IMG/VR virus record: IMGVR_UViG_3300028423_000213
Location: 1 to 28,924 of that record
Source of the DNA: a virus
Strand: one strand, 5' to 3'
Length of the DNA: 28,924 nucleotides
Part shown: one piece after another, positions 8,314-17,687 of the stretch
Layout of the letters: each line of letters starts with the position of its first letter
How positions within the stretch are numbered: the stretch's first letter is position 1
Notes under the pieces: generated by a model
What the model saw: only the letters and a program-made list of their open reading frames with translations
What the model was told of the DNA's origin: nothing
Database searches by the model: none
Program-made: the position numbers and the translations under genes

Positions 8314-9296
8314 TGGCTAACGGCGGGTTTCAGAACAACCAGACACAGCAGCCGGGGCAGGCCGCACCACAAACGTCAGCGCCCCCTAGCGCCCCGCCTA
8401 TCGGCGGTCCAGCCCCGTCTGGCGTAAATGTGCCGCAAGGCACCAATGCCTTTCAGCAATCGGCGGGCAACCTTAACATGGCGCAGCAAGGCACCATTGC
8501 ATCCGGCATGGGGCCTAACATGCAACAGTTTGCCAACCCATATCAAAATCAAGTCATTGACCGCACGCAGCAGGACATTGAGCGTCAGCGGCAAATGGCG
8601 ACCAACACGCTTGGGGCGCAGGCCTCGGCGGCGGGTGCGTTTGGCGGATCGCGGCATGGCGTGGCCGAAGGCATAACCAATGAGGGCTTTGCACGTCAGG
8701 CGGCAAATACCTTTGCCAACCAGCGGCAGCAGGGTTTTGATACGGCATTGGGCGCGGCGCAGCGTCAGCAAGGCATCGGCCTGCAAGCATCTGGGCAGCT
8801 TGGGAACCTTTCTCAAACGGGCTTTGATCAGGCCATGCGGATCAATCAAAACCAGCAGCAACAAGGCCTTTCTATGCAGGCTTTGAACCAGCAGCTTATT
8901 GATGCGGCACGTGCGCAATATGCGGGCTTCTCAGGCGCACCAGAACGGTCCTTGGCGCTGCCCATGCAGGCGGTGCAAGCCGGGAATATGGGGCAAAGCA
9001 CGCAAACCGGCACACAGGAAAGCAATCCGGGCCTGCTGGGCTACCTGTCTCTTGGCGCGAGCCTGCTTTCGGACCGGCGCTTAAAGACCAACGTTCGCCC
9101 CGTCGGGACGCGCGGCGGCTTGACGGTTTACGAATGGGATTGGAACGAGGATGGCAGGCATTTTGCCGACCTTGCTCAGCCAACTGTTGGCTTCATGGCT
9201 GACGAAGTGGCGCAAAAGTACCCCGAGTTTGTGACAGTTGGCGCGGATGGATACCAGCGCGTGAATTACGCGGGCTTGGCGGCGGAGCTGGGTTGA
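8313..9296 (+). CDS. Gln-rich ejection protein with C-terminal S74 chaperone domain
   Basis: A 327-residue protein. Residues 1-60 are Pro/Gln/Ala-rich. Residues about 75-205 are Gln/Ala-rich helices (DRTQQDIERQRQMATNTLGA). Residues 253-327 are a peptidase S74 intramolecular chaperone domain: SDRRLKTNVRPVG, GLTVYEWDW, then GFMADEVAQKYPEF and YQRVNYAGLAAEL. The autocleavage dyad Ser253 and Lys258 has the family spacing of five residues. S74 domains fold trimeric spikes and are then cut off, so the mature protein may end near residue 252. Genes on both sides overlap it. Confidence 0.85.
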   Translation: MANGGFQNNQTQQPGQAAPQTSAPPSAPPIGGPAPSGVNVPQGTNAFQQSAGNLNMAQQGTIASGMGPNMQQFANPYQNQVIDRTQQDIERQRQMATNTLGAQASAAGAFGGSRHGVAEGITNEGFARQAANTFANQRQQGFDTALGAAQRQQGIGLQASGQLGNLSQTGFDQAMRINQNQQQQGLSMQALNQQLIDAARAQYAGFSGAPERSLALPMQAVQAGNMGQSTQTGTQESNPGLLGYLSLGASLLSDRRLKTNVRPVGTRGGLTVYEWDWNEDGRHFADLAQPTVGFMADEVAQKYPEFVTVGADGYQRVNYAGLAAELG

Positions 9297-10846
9297 TGGA
9301 CCTTCGCAGCGGTATTCTGCAAACGGCTCAATCTGTTGGCGTTGACCCACTCGATCTGGCGACAGTGATCAGCTATGAAACGGCTGGCACGTTTGATCCC
9401 ACTAAGCGCGGCCCAACGACGCAATGGGGCCAGCATCGCGGTCTTATCCAGTTTGGTGAGCCACAAGCGCGGCAATATGGCGTTGATTGGAATGATCCTT
9501 TGGGTTCGCAGTTGGGGCCAGAAGGCGCGGTTGCAAATTACCTCAAAAGCAGTGGCGTAAAGCCTGGAATGGGGCTTTTGGACCTATACAGCACCGTGAA
9601 CGCAGGAGCGCCGGGGTTGTATAACCGCAGCGATGCGAACAATGGCGGAGCGCCGGGAACGGTTCGGGATAAGGTTGAAAACCAAATGGCGGGCCACCGC
9701 GAAAAGGCGGCGGCGCTTTTGGGTGGCGACTACACCCCCAGAAACACAGGTGGGCAGATGGCACAGAACAACGGCCTTTTGGGCAACATGACACTTTCCA
9801 CGCAAGGCACAGCCCCAGAGCCGGAGCAAAAGCCTTGGCTCAAGCGCGACAAAACGCAGGATATGTTTGACCGCCTTGTGATCGGCCTTGAGGGCATGAG
9901 AATGAACCCGAATGAAGCCTTGATGCAGACCGCGCAGGGCCGCATTTCAAACCGCCGGAAAACCAAGGCCAACGCCACGCAACGGAACAAGACCGCAGAC
10001 TGGCTTGAGCAAAACGGCATGGGCCCTTTGGCCGAAGGAGTGCGCAACGGCTCAATCACGGCGCAACAGGCGTTTGCACTGGCGAAAGCGCAGCAGGGTG
10101 GCGGGGGATACCGTACCCTGACCGGCGAAGAAGCCGCGCGCATGGGGCTGGACCCGAACAAGGCCTATAACATGGGGCCGGATGGCAAGATTACTTCCAT
10201 CGGCGGTGGTGGCGTGAATGTGAGTGTCGGGGGGCAGGGGCCACAGGTCGGCACGATTCCGCAGGGCTATCAGATGGTGCAGGATCAAGAAACAGGGGCC
10301 TATCGCATGGAACCCATCCCCGGCGGCCCAGAGGACACAAGCAGCGCAGACGCCAACCGTGCCGAGAACGAGGCGGCAGGAGCCGTCAATGTGCTTGGCG
10401 TTGTGGATAAGCTGAAACAAGATATTGAGGCGAACCCGACGATGACAACGGGGCTAGTTGGCAGCATAGTGCGGTCAATCCCCGGCACGGGCGCTTACAA
10501 CGCAGAGGCAACGGCGCAGACTATTAAGGCCAACCTCGCGTTTGATGCCTTGGCGGCGATGCGCAAGGCCAGTCCAACGGGCGGCGCGCTTGGTGCTGTG
10601 TCAGAGCGGGAATTGGCGCTTTTGGATAGCCAGATTGCAAATCTTGACATGAACCAATCAACAGAACGTGTTCTAGATTCGCTTGAGCGCATTGAACAGC
10701 AATACACCCGCCTTCTGCAAAAAGCCTATGAAACCGGGGACCCCGCCGCGCTGGATGCGGCGCTTGGTGGTCGGCCTGAGTTTATGGGGGGCGCGTCAGG
10801 AACCGATGATGATGCACTGTTTAAAAAGTATGGGGTGCCGAAATAA
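9296..10846 (+). CDS. Virion lytic transglycosylase / ejection protein
   Basis: A 516-residue protein. Residues about 10-110 look like a transglycosylase (SLT/lysozyme-like) domain: VDPLDLATVISYETAGTFDP with likely catalytic Glu28, then a Gly-rich RGLIQFGEPQARQYGVD. The rest is Gln/Gly/Ala-rich with amphipathic helices and a helical region at about residues 370-480. Such proteins are packed in the virion and locally open peptidoglycan as DNA enters. The start is the ATG overlapping the upstream TGA by one base; a TTG one codon earlier is in frame. The final TAATG couples it to the next gene. Confidence 0.8.
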   Translation: MDLRSGILQTAQSVGVDPLDLATVISYETAGTFDPTKRGPTTQWGQHRGLIQFGEPQARQYGVDWNDPLGSQLGPEGAVANYLKSSGVKPGMGLLDLYSTVNAGAPGLYNRSDANNGGAPGTVRDKVENQMAGHREKAAALLGGDYTPRNTGGQMAQNNGLLGNMTLSTQGTAPEPEQKPWLKRDKTQDMFDRLVIGLEGMRMNPNEALMQTAQGRISNRRKTKANATQRNKTADWLEQNGMGPLAEGVRNGSITAQQAFALAKAQQGGGGYRTLTGEEAARMGLDPNKAYNMGPDGKITSIGGGGVNVSVGGQGPQVGTIPQGYQMVQDQETGAYRMEPIPGGPEDTSSADANRAENEAAGAVNVLGVVDKLKQDIEANPTMTTGLVGSIVRSIPGTGAYNAEATAQTIKANLAFDALAAMRKASPTGGALGAVSERELALLDSQIANLDMNQSTERVLDSLERIEQQYTRLLQKAYETGDPAALDAALGGRPEFMGGASGTDDDALFKKYGVPK

Positions 10847-13086
10847 TGGCGACTTACGAGCAACTCATGGACGCAGCGCGTCGGGCAGATAAGGCGGGTG
10901 ACGCGCAAGCCGCGCGCCGGTTTTTGGAGCTTGCGGCTGGGTCTAGCCAAAAGCAAAGCGGTGAAAATGTCATTGCCACAAAAGAAGGCGGCGGTCGCTT
11001 TATCAAGGGGAGCAATGGCGCGGTTTCGTTTGCATCGCCAGGTTATTCTACCAGCGACCCCGAGACGGTCGAGCGGCTTATGAGGGGTGAGGACGTTCAA
11101 AGCGTCGTGCAGTCTGGATTTGACCAGCAGGTAATCAACCAGCACCCCGTTGCCGCAAGGGCCGCAAAGGTCATCGAGGGCGTCCCCTTCGTGGGTTCAT
11201 ACGTTGATGAGGCTGCGGGTGCTTTTTCCAAGGGCCTTGAGGCAGTGGGTATCGGTGAAGGTGAAGCGCAACAAGGCGTGCGCGCTGTATCATCTGCGAT
11301 GGATCGTGAGAAGCCGGGACAGTCGATGGGATTGCAGGCGGCGGGGACCGTTGCCGGTGCCGTGCCTATGGCGATGGCGGCAGTTCCAAGTATTGCGTCA
11401 GCAGCACCAGCCTCGCGGCTTGGTCGGGCAGGTTATGGCCTGCTTGCGGGCGCAACGGCGGGTGGCACAGAGGGCGCGATTTACGGCGCGGGGCAAGGTG
11501 AAACGCAAGACGAGCGCGTAAGCAATGCCCAAACCCAAGCCGGGATCGGCGCGGGGCTTGGTGGGCTTTTGGGTGGTCTAGGGCCTTTTGCCGCTGATGC
11601 AATGGACGCAGGCTTGAAGGCGCTCAAGCAAAGCGACACATCACAAATCATGCGCCGTTTCGGACTGAGCAAGCCAGCAGCGCGGGTTATCAAGCAGCAT
11701 GTTGATGCTGGAGACATTGCTGGCGCACGCAGGGCGCTTATGCAGGGCGGTGATGACGCAATGCTGGGTGAGGCAACCCAAGGGTCGCGCAGCCTTCTTG
11801 ACGCCGTAGCGGCGAAAGGTGGGCGTCCTGAATCGGTAGTGAACGAGGCCATTGAAGGGCGTGTAGCGCGCGGCAACGCTGCATTCAGGGCCGCAGCCGA
11901 TGACGCAATGGGTACGCCGCCTCAAGGCGTGAGCACCGCAGCGGATGAAATCGCCGCCCGCACGGGGCCACAGCGCCGCGCAGCTTATGACGCCGCGTAT
12001 AATACACCCATCAATTATGCCGCCAACGAGGGCAGGGCAGTTGAGGATGTGCTTGGGCGCATTCCTCCAAGAACGCTTAAATCTGCGATTGATGACGCAA
12101 ACGAGGAAATGCTTTCTCAAGGCTTGAGGAATCAGCAGATCATGGCGCAGGTTGCGGATGATGGAAGCGTTGCCTTTAGGGAGATGCCGAATGTTCGGCA
12201 GCTTGATGAGTTGAAAAAATCACTGGACCGCTTGGCTAAGCGCGATGAGTTTGGCCGGATCGCCCCAGAGGGCCTGCGCCCCGCGCGATTGGCCCAAGAG
12301 GTGCGGAACGCTGCCGTAGAGGCAACCGGCGGGCAAGACGGGCCATATGCGCAGGCATTGCGTGTTGGCGGGGATAAAATCGCAGAGGATCAAGCCCTTA
12401 AAATGGGGTCAAACCTTTTGCGGGATTCCGTCACCCGTGATGATGTGATCCGCATGATGACCGGCGCATCGCAGGATGCGCGCAACTCGGCCAAGGTCGG
12501 TTTCCGTAATTCGATCAACGAATTGATGGACAACGTGCGCACCGTAGCAAGTGATCGGAATGTTGACGCGCGGGAAGTCAAGCGCGCGGTTGATCGCCTT
12601 TCTTCCAAAGCAATGCGTGACAAAGCGCGGATTGTTTTGGGTGCTGATGAGGCTGACACGTTCTTCCAAGAAGTTGACCGAGTAACAAGCGGGTTGAATT
12701 TGCGTGCAGCGGTTTCAGAAAACAGCCGAACCGCCCGAAGGCAGGCTGTGCAAGGCACAATCCAAGATGCATCGGCCCCCAACGCGATTCAAAGCGCAGC
12801 GGGTGGTGAGCCTATTTCATCGGTAAAGCAGGTTGTGCAATTCCTTACTGGCGAAACCGCAGACGCGCGGGCTTTCCGGGAAGAGGGCGTAGCCGAAGAA
12901 ATCGCACGGTTTTTAACGACCACGAAAGGCAAAAGCGCAGACGCGGCGTTGAACTACATCAATAAAGCAATGGCGGGGCAGGCGCTAACCGATGCGCAAG
13001 CAAAGTATGTGGCTAATGTTTTGGCGACTACTGGTTTTCTAACTGGTGGTCGCGAAGGGCAGCGTAGGCTAACGCCGCCCCGCTAA
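10846..13086 (+). CDS. Large internal virion (DNA ejection) protein
   Basis: A 746-residue Ala/Gly-rich protein. The N-terminal region has TYEQLMDAARRADKAGDAQA and is followed, at about residues 165-260, by small-residue hydrophobic segments resembling glycine zippers (AAGTVAGAVPMAMAAVPSIA and GIGAGLGGLLGGLGPFAADA) that could cross a membrane. Long charged helices make up the rest. It is the last and largest member of the ejection cluster, as expected for the pore-forming protein of podovirus injection. No enzymatic motif is recognised. Its last 59 bases overlap a minus-strand gene. Confidence 0.78.
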   Translation: MATYEQLMDAARRADKAGDAQAARRFLELAAGSSQKQSGENVIATKEGGGRFIKGSNGAVSFASPGYSTSDPETVERLMRGEDVQSVVQSGFDQQVINQHPVAARAAKVIEGVPFVGSYVDEAAGAFSKGLEAVGIGEGEAQQGVRAVSSAMDREKPGQSMGLQAAGTVAGAVPMAMAAVPSIASAAPASRLGRAGYGLLAGATAGGTEGAIYGAGQGETQDERVSNAQTQAGIGAGLGGLLGGLGPFAADAMDAGLKALKQSDTSQIMRRFGLSKPAARVIKQHVDAGDIAGARRALMQGGDDAMLGEATQGSRSLLDAVAAKGGRPESVVNEAIEGRVARGNAAFRAAADDAMGTPPQGVSTAADEIAARTGPQRRAAYDAAYNTPINYAANEGRAVEDVLGRIPPRTLKSAIDDANEEMLSQGLRNQQIMAQVADDGSVAFREMPNVRQLDELKKSLDRLAKRDEFGRIAPEGLRPARLAQEVRNAAVEATGGQDGPYAQALRVGGDKIAEDQALKMGSNLLRDSVTRDDVIRMMTGASQDARNSAKVGFRNSINELMDNVRTVASDRNVDAREVKRAVDRLSSKAMRDKARIVLGADEADTFFQEVDRVTSGLNLRAAVSENSRTARRQAVQGTIQDASAPNAIQSAAGGEPISSVKQVVQFLTGETADARAFREEGVAEEIARFLTTTKGKSADAALNYINKAMAGQALTDAQAKYVANVLATTGFLTGGREGQRRLTPPR

Positions 13087-13249
13087 TCGTGCAGCTAATA
13101 ATCAGGCCAACGGCGATGCCGTAGTGCATGAATGCCGCGTAAACCGCAGTCGTTAAAGCAACAAGTGAAGCGGGAAAGAAAAACAGGCCGCTGGCGATAA
13201 ACCATCGCCTATATCGCCGCCCAAGTCTATCAAGGATGTGTTCAGCCAT
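13028..13249 (-). CDS. Small two-helix membrane protein, antisense between virion modules
   Basis: A 73-residue protein. After a basic N-terminus (MAEHILDRLGRRYRRW) come two hydrophobic segments, about residues 17-41 and 44-65, and a polar end (RDHQLENQ). The positive-inside pattern and sharp helices look like a genuine membrane protein. A weak taggggat purine run precedes the ATG on that strand. It runs against the late genes, overlaps the ejection gene end by 59 bases, and could be an independently expressed lysogeny cargo gene. It could instead be chance coding; the family is not recognised. Confidence 0.55.
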   Translation of the reverse strand: MAEHILDRLGRRYRRWFIASGLFFFPASLVALTTAVYAAFMHYGIAVGLIISCTISGAALAYAALRDHQLENQ

Positions 13250-13330
13250 CCCCTAACCATGCCCGAACACCGCAAAGGTTGCAACGCCTTTTAAAATAAG
13301 GCATTCTTATCGCGGGCAAGTATGCCCATA

Positions 13331-13358
13331 AGCCTCGGTTATCACCGGGGCTTTTTTT
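13331..13358 (+). terminator. Rho-independent terminator before portal gene
   Basis: An eight-base-pair stem agcctcgg / ccggggct (one G-T pair) with loop ttatca is followed by seven T. A smaller hairpin gggca-agta-tgccc (13314-13327) stands just ahead of it. It separates the tail/ejection block from the head block. It ends 15 bases before the portal ATG, so the portal transcript must start within it or read through. Confidence 0.8.
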
Positions 13359-13372
13359 ATGGAGAAATCCAC

Positions 13373-15469
13373 ATGCAGAAAAAACCAATGTCGCGCGATG
13401 AAATCAAATCCTTGGTTTCGTCGGCCATTCAGAACGCGGTTGATTACATCGAAAGTGATCTATCGCCGGAGTGGGAAAAAGCGCAGCGGTATTTTGAAGG
13501 CAAGGTTGACATTGGCCACGAAGAAGGCCGGTCAAAGGTTGTCGCAACAAAGTGCAGGGATACCGTGCGGGCGGTCAAGCCGCCTTTGGTCCGTGCGTTT
13601 TTGGCGACTGACAAGCCTGTTGAGTTCATCGCAACGCAGCCTGACGATGTGGAGGCTGCGGAACAGGCCACGGCTTATGTGCGGTGGAAGTTCGGGCAGC
13701 AAAACGGCTTTTCCATTATTGCTGACGTGATCCACGACGCGCTTGTGAAAAAGGCGGGCATTGCCAAGGTCTGGCACGAAGAATGCGAGAAAACCGAGAT
13801 AGACGAATACACCGGCCTGACCGATGACCAGTTTGCCCTTGTTGCGTCTGACGACGAAATCGAAATTCTGGAACACAGCGCGCGCATGGAGTCCGTAGAA
13901 GACCCTGCCACGGCGCAGGCGGTAGATACCCAAGTTCACGACATGAAGGTTTCCCGCACAATGTCGCGCGGTGAAATCAAGATGCGCAGTGTTGCGCCTG
14001 AAAACTTCTTTGTCAGCGCCGACGCCTCGGACGTTGATGACGCTTTTGTGATTGGCGACCGCAACGACACAATGCGCGTCGGTGACTTGGTGGACATGGG
14101 GTATAAGTTTGACGAGGTTGTGAAGCATGCTGGCACGACCGACACGGCCACGATGAGCGAACGCGAGCGCAAACTTGACGCGTACGATACGGAAAACAGC
14201 GCTGACGATAGCAGTCGCCTTGTTCTGGTCACTGAGGCATATATGCCAGTGGATATTGAGCGCACGGGCGCACCGTCGCTTTACCGCTTCTTGTGTATTG
14301 GCGATAGCTACCACGTTCTGGATTATGACCTTGCGGATGAAAAGCCTTACGCGATTTTCCAGATCGACCCCGAGCCGCACCAATTCTTTGGCCGGTCGCT
14401 TGTTGACGTGATCCTAGAGGAGCAAGACGCGGCAACCTCCATGCTGCGCGGTGTTCTGGATAACGTGGCAATGACCAACACCCCCCGAATGCAGATGCTT
14501 GAAGGGCAGGTTGAGGTTGAGGATTTGCTTAACAATGAAATCGGCGGAGTTGTGCGGACGCGCAACATGGATGCGCTGCGCCCATTGGAGGTACCTTTCA
14601 CGGCGGGCCACACACTGCCCGCGCTGCAATACTTCGATGACCAGATCAAAGCTAAAACCGGCGTTTCAGACATGGCCTCTGGCCTTGATGCGGATGTGCT
14701 GCAAAACCAAACCGCCACGGCAGTGAATGCTATGCAGCAGGCTGCGACGGGGCAGGTTGAATTGATGGCCCGGAACTTGGCCGAAAGCGGGATGCGCAAC
14801 CTCTTCAAGATCATGGCAAAGCTGGTGCGGCAACACGCCGACGGGGAAGTGATGATGCGTCTCAACGGCACCTATGCCCCGGTTGATCCGCGTTCATGGA
14901 ATGCGGAAATGGACGTTGTGGCTAATGTCGGGATCGGCACCGGGGGCGAGGTCGAGCGGGAAATGATCCTGCGCGAAGTCCTACAACACCAGATGCAGAT
15001 TTGGCAATCTTACGGGCCACAGAACGGCTTGGTCAGCATGACGCAGATCAGAAACACCTTGGCCGATATGATGGCTATGGGCGGGCTTCAAAACGCGGAT
15101 CGCTATTTCAACCCCATGGACCCGCAAACCGAAGCGATGCTTATGCAGCAGGCCGCACAGGCGGCGCAGGGCCAGCAGGGCGGCGACCCCAACGCGGCGT
15201 TCATGCAGGTTGAGGGTATGAAGGCCCAAGCCAAGCAGCAGACCGACATGGCGCGGCTGCAACTGGATGCCCAGAAGGCAATGGCCGAGGAGCAGCGCAA
15301 GCGCGCGGAATTTGCCGCTGAGCAAGACATGGACCGCGATAAAATGGTGCAGGATTTGGCTTTGGAAGTGGCAAAAATCCTTGGCGAGTATGACGTGAAG
15401 GTAAACGCCAACGCCATCAAGGCGGCGCAGGCGGCGAACAACCCGCCCCAAGGAACGCAAGGCTTTTAA
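13373..15469 (+). CDS. Portal protein (P22-like)
   Basis: A 698-residue protein forming the dodecameric vertex through which DNA enters and leaves. The core has blocks common to P22-type portals: SAIQNAVDYIESDLSPEWEK, TVRAVKPPLVRAFL, EIKMRSVAPENFFVSADAS and FFGRSLVDVILEEQDAATS. The C-terminus, from about residue 590, is a Gln/Ala-rich coiled coil, consistent with a barrel extending into the capsid. I start at ATG 13373, with ggag upstream; the longer frame from 13322 would translate through the terminator hairpin and is unlikely. It is followed by the scaffold and capsid genes. Confidence 0.9.
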   Translation: MQKKPMSRDEIKSLVSSAIQNAVDYIESDLSPEWEKAQRYFEGKVDIGHEEGRSKVVATKCRDTVRAVKPPLVRAFLATDKPVEFIATQPDDVEAAEQATAYVRWKFGQQNGFSIIADVIHDALVKKAGIAKVWHEECEKTEIDEYTGLTDDQFALVASDDEIEILEHSARMESVEDPATAQAVDTQVHDMKVSRTMSRGEIKMRSVAPENFFVSADASDVDDAFVIGDRNDTMRVGDLVDMGYKFDEVVKHAGTTDTATMSERERKLDAYDTENSADDSSRLVLVTEAYMPVDIERTGAPSLYRFLCIGDSYHVLDYDLADEKPYAIFQIDPEPHQFFGRSLVDVILEEQDAATSMLRGVLDNVAMTNTPRMQMLEGQVEVEDLLNNEIGGVVRTRNMDALRPLEVPFTAGHTLPALQYFDDQIKAKTGVSDMASGLDADVLQNQTATAVNAMQQAATGQVELMARNLAESGMRNLFKIMAKLVRQHADGEVMMRLNGTYAPVDPRSWNAEMDVVANVGIGTGGEVEREMILREVLQHQMQIWQSYGPQNGLVSMTQIRNTLADMMAMGGLQNADRYFNPMDPQTEAMLMQQAAQAAQGQQGGDPNAAFMQVEGMKAQAKQQTDMARLQLDAQKAMAEEQRKRAEFAAEQDMDRDKMVQDLALEVAKILGEYDVKVNANAIKAAQAANNPPQGTQGF

Positions 15470-15472
15470 CCC

Positions 15473-15724
15473 ATGACAGAAACAGAACGGCGTGCAGCCC
15501 GAGCCAAGCGGCTCCGGGCCGATGAGACGTTTCAGCAAGTCATTCAAGAACTTCGGGACGAGGCAATCGCCGCGTTCCTTAGCAGCGGGGCGCAAGACAG
15601 CGCGGCCCGCGATGAGGCGCACGCAATGACGCGTGCAATCAGCAGCATCGAGGGGAAATTGAGCAGCTGGGAAGCCGCTCAATCCCTCGCAGAAAAGAAA
15701 GGTCAGCACCGTGGCACCGACTGA
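15473..15724 (+). CDS. Small helical protein between portal and scaffold
   Basis: An 83-residue, highly charged helical protein (TETERRAARAKRLRADETFQ and SSIEGKLSSWEAAQSLAEKK). Proteins of this size and style commonly sit beside P22-like portals in alphaproteobacterial phages, without an assigned role. Its end overlaps the scaffold start by 14 bases in another frame, so the three genes are co-translated. It may help portal or prohead assembly, as an inference from position alone. Confidence 0.75.
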   Translation: MTETERRAARAKRLRADETFQQVIQELRDEAIAAFLSSGAQDSAARDEAHAMTRAISSIEGKLSSWEAAQSLAEKKGQHRGTD

Positions 15725-16703
15725 CAATATCGAACAAGTGGCCGAGGGCCTCTTGAACAATCCCCAACCCGTGGAAGATGCGGAAATTGTGGATGAAACC
15801 CCGCCTGAAACCGACGAGGCACCTGACGACGATCAGACCGACGCGGTGGAAGATGGGGAGGCAACCGAAGATGCGGACGACGCGGAAGAAGCAGAAACCG
15901 CAGACGCGGAAGCCGACGAAGAACAGGCTGAAAACAAGGAAACGGACGACGCAGCCCAAGACGGCCCGGCCATCACCTTCAAAGTGAACGGTGAAGAACG
16001 GACGGCAACCGTCGAGGAGGCCAAGCAAGCCCTTTCCGGTCATGCCTATGTGCAGCAACGGATGCAGGAAAATGCCGACATGCGAAAGCAGTTGGAGCAA
16101 CATTTCCAGACGTTGCAATCAGAGCGCAACCAACTTGCCGAGATGGCACAGCAAGTCCAGCAAGGCGGTTTGCAACCCCCACAAATGCCCTCAAAAGAAC
16201 TGCTCCAAACCGACCCCATCGCTTATTGGGAGGCGCGGGCGCAGTACGACGAGGACGTTGCCGAATATCAAGGTAAAATGCAGCAGGTCCAGCAAGTGCA
16301 GGCCCAGCAACAGCAGGCCGAGGCGCAAATGCGTCAGAAATACTTGGCGGAACAACTGCAAACCTTACAGCAGCGTGACCCCGACTTTGCCGACCCCAAA
16401 AAGGCCGAGCAAGTTCAGGGCGCAATTCTGAAAACGGCAAAGGAAACCTACGGCTTCACCGATGAAGAACTCGGCGGAATCGTGGACGCGCGACACGTTC
16501 AGGTTTTGAACGATGCGCGCAAGTGGCGGGAACTGCAAGCCTCCAAGGAAACTGTGTCCGAGAAGGCGAAACAAGCGCGGCCCATGAAGCCTGCCGCCCG
16601 GAAGGGTGACAGCAACAAGGCCAAAGCCAAACGCACGGCAGAGCGGATGCGCAAAACCGGCAGCATCGACGATGTTGCCAACTTCCTATTGACCGGAAAC
16701 TAA
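15711..16703 (+). CDS. Capsid scaffolding protein
   Basis: A 330-residue protein. Residues about 20-90 are strikingly acidic, nearly all Glu, Asp, Ala and Thr. Then comes a compact segment ITFKVNGEERTATVEEAKQA and a long Gln/Glu coiled coil (about residues 115-260), and a basic C-terminus (KKGDSNK-type, AKRTAERMRK). An acidic, coiled-coil protein just upstream of the major capsid gene is the classic scaffold arrangement; the basic C-terminus would contact the capsid lining. The start is a GTG at 15711, inside the previous gene. No protease motif is seen. Confidence 0.85.
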   Translation: MAPTDNIEQVAEGLLNNPQPVEDAEIVDETPPETDEAPDDDQTDAVEDGEATEDADDAEEAETADAEADEEQAENKETDDAAQDGPAITFKVNGEERTATVEEAKQALSGHAYVQQRMQENADMRKQLEQHFQTLQSERNQLAEMAQQVQQGGLQPPQMPSKELLQTDPIAYWEARAQYDEDVAEYQGKMQQVQQVQAQQQQAEAQMRQKYLAEQLQTLQQRDPDFADPKKAEQVQGAILKTAKETYGFTDEELGGIVDARHVQVLNDARKWRELQASKETVSEKAKQARPMKPAARKGDSNKAKAKRTAERMRKTGSIDDVANFLLTGN

Positions 16704-16715
16704 AGGAGAAACCCA

Positions 16716-17687
16716 ATGGCTGTTTCCGCAAACACCAACGAGACTTATGATGTCTCAACAATTCGTGAAGACCTTCACGATGCGATGATTTCGATCTCGC
16801 CCACCGAAACCCCGTTCATGTCGGCAATCGGCACTAAGAACGTGGACAACACCTATTTTGAATGGGCAGAAACCGACCTTGCTTCGCCTGCCGATGACAA
16901 CCGGGTGATTGAAGGGGAGGCCGCACCGGGCAACGACGCGCCTACCAACGCCGTGCGTCTGGGGAACTACACCCAGATTTCCGACAAGGTGGTTGAAGTG
17001 TCCGACACGGCAAATGCTGTGAACGGCGTTGCCGACGCGCAAACCACGGCCAAGCAGGTCGCGTACAAAATGAAGGAACTCAAGCGCGACATGGAAACCA
17101 TGCTGCTTGACAATGTGGCGGGTGCCGCTGGTGCTTCTGGTACGGCGCGTTCTTCGGCTGGCCTTGGCGCGTTCCTGCGTACTAACGTGGATCGTGGCGG
17201 TACTGGCGCGAATGGCACGCTGTCAGGCACCACGGCGGGTTATCCCGACGCGGCGGCAACTGATGGCACCCTGCGGGCGCTTGACGAAGCCGACATGAAG
17301 GCGGTCATTGCCTCTTGCTGGGATGAAGGTGCAGAGCCTTCCATGGTTCTTTGTGGCTCGGCTGTGAAACAGAAGATTTCTTCGACTTTCACCGGCATTG
17401 CCACGCAGTACCGCCAAGCCGAAGACAAAACCGGCGGCGGCGCGATTGATCTCTATGTGTCCGACTTTGGTGATTTGACCATCACCCCGTCGCGGCACAT
17501 TCGGTCGCGTGATGTGTTTATTCTGGACCCGTCGTATGCGCGCATTGCTTACCTGTCGAAAACCAAGCAGCGCCCGCTGGCCCGCACCGGCCACGCAGAT
17601 CGTCGCTTGATTTCGGTTGAGTATGGCCTTTGCGTTGACAGTGAAAAGGCGCATGGCGTCTTGGCTGATGTGGATGCCTCGCTTTAA
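16716..17687 (+). CDS. Major capsid protein (DUF5309-like, HK97 fold expected)
   Basis: A 323-residue protein with a strong taaaggagaa site. The N-terminal pattern REDLHDAMISISPTETPFMS, followed by TYFEWAETDLASP and then LGNYTQISDKVVEVSDTANA, is characteristic of DUF5309 capsid proteins. AYKMKELKRDMETMLLDN marks the spine helix. It forms the icosahedral shell. The length is normal and no frameshift is seen. It lies directly after the scaffold and before a terminator, as a highly expressed final gene of the head operon. Confidence 0.92.
   Translation: MAVSANTNETYDVSTIREDLHDAMISISPTETPFMSAIGTKNVDNTYFEWAETDLASPADDNRVIEGEAAPGNDAPTNAVRLGNYTQISDKVVEVSDTANAVNGVADAQTTAKQVAYKMKELKRDMETMLLDNVAGAAGASGTARSSAGLGAFLRTNVDRGGTGANGTLSGTTAGYPDAAATDGTLRALDEADMKAVIASCWDEGAEPSMVLCGSAVKQKISSTFTGIATQYRQAEDKTGGGAIDLYVSDFGDLTITPSRHIRSRDVFILDPSYARIAYLSKTKQRPLARTGHADRRLISVEYGLCVDSEKAHGVLADVDASL

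Noticed and set aside
13322-13372. Longer portal start giving 17 extra residues
   Set aside because: The extension runs through the terminator stem and T run and lacks a ribosome site; ATG 13373 has one.
13532-14383. 283-codon minus-strand frame in the portal gene
   Set aside because: It is antisense to well-conserved portal blocks and contains no recognisable domain.
14981-15760. 259-codon minus-strand frame over portal end and scaffold
   Set aside because: Its Leu/Cys/His-rich composition is what antisense of Gln/Ala-rich coiled coils produces.
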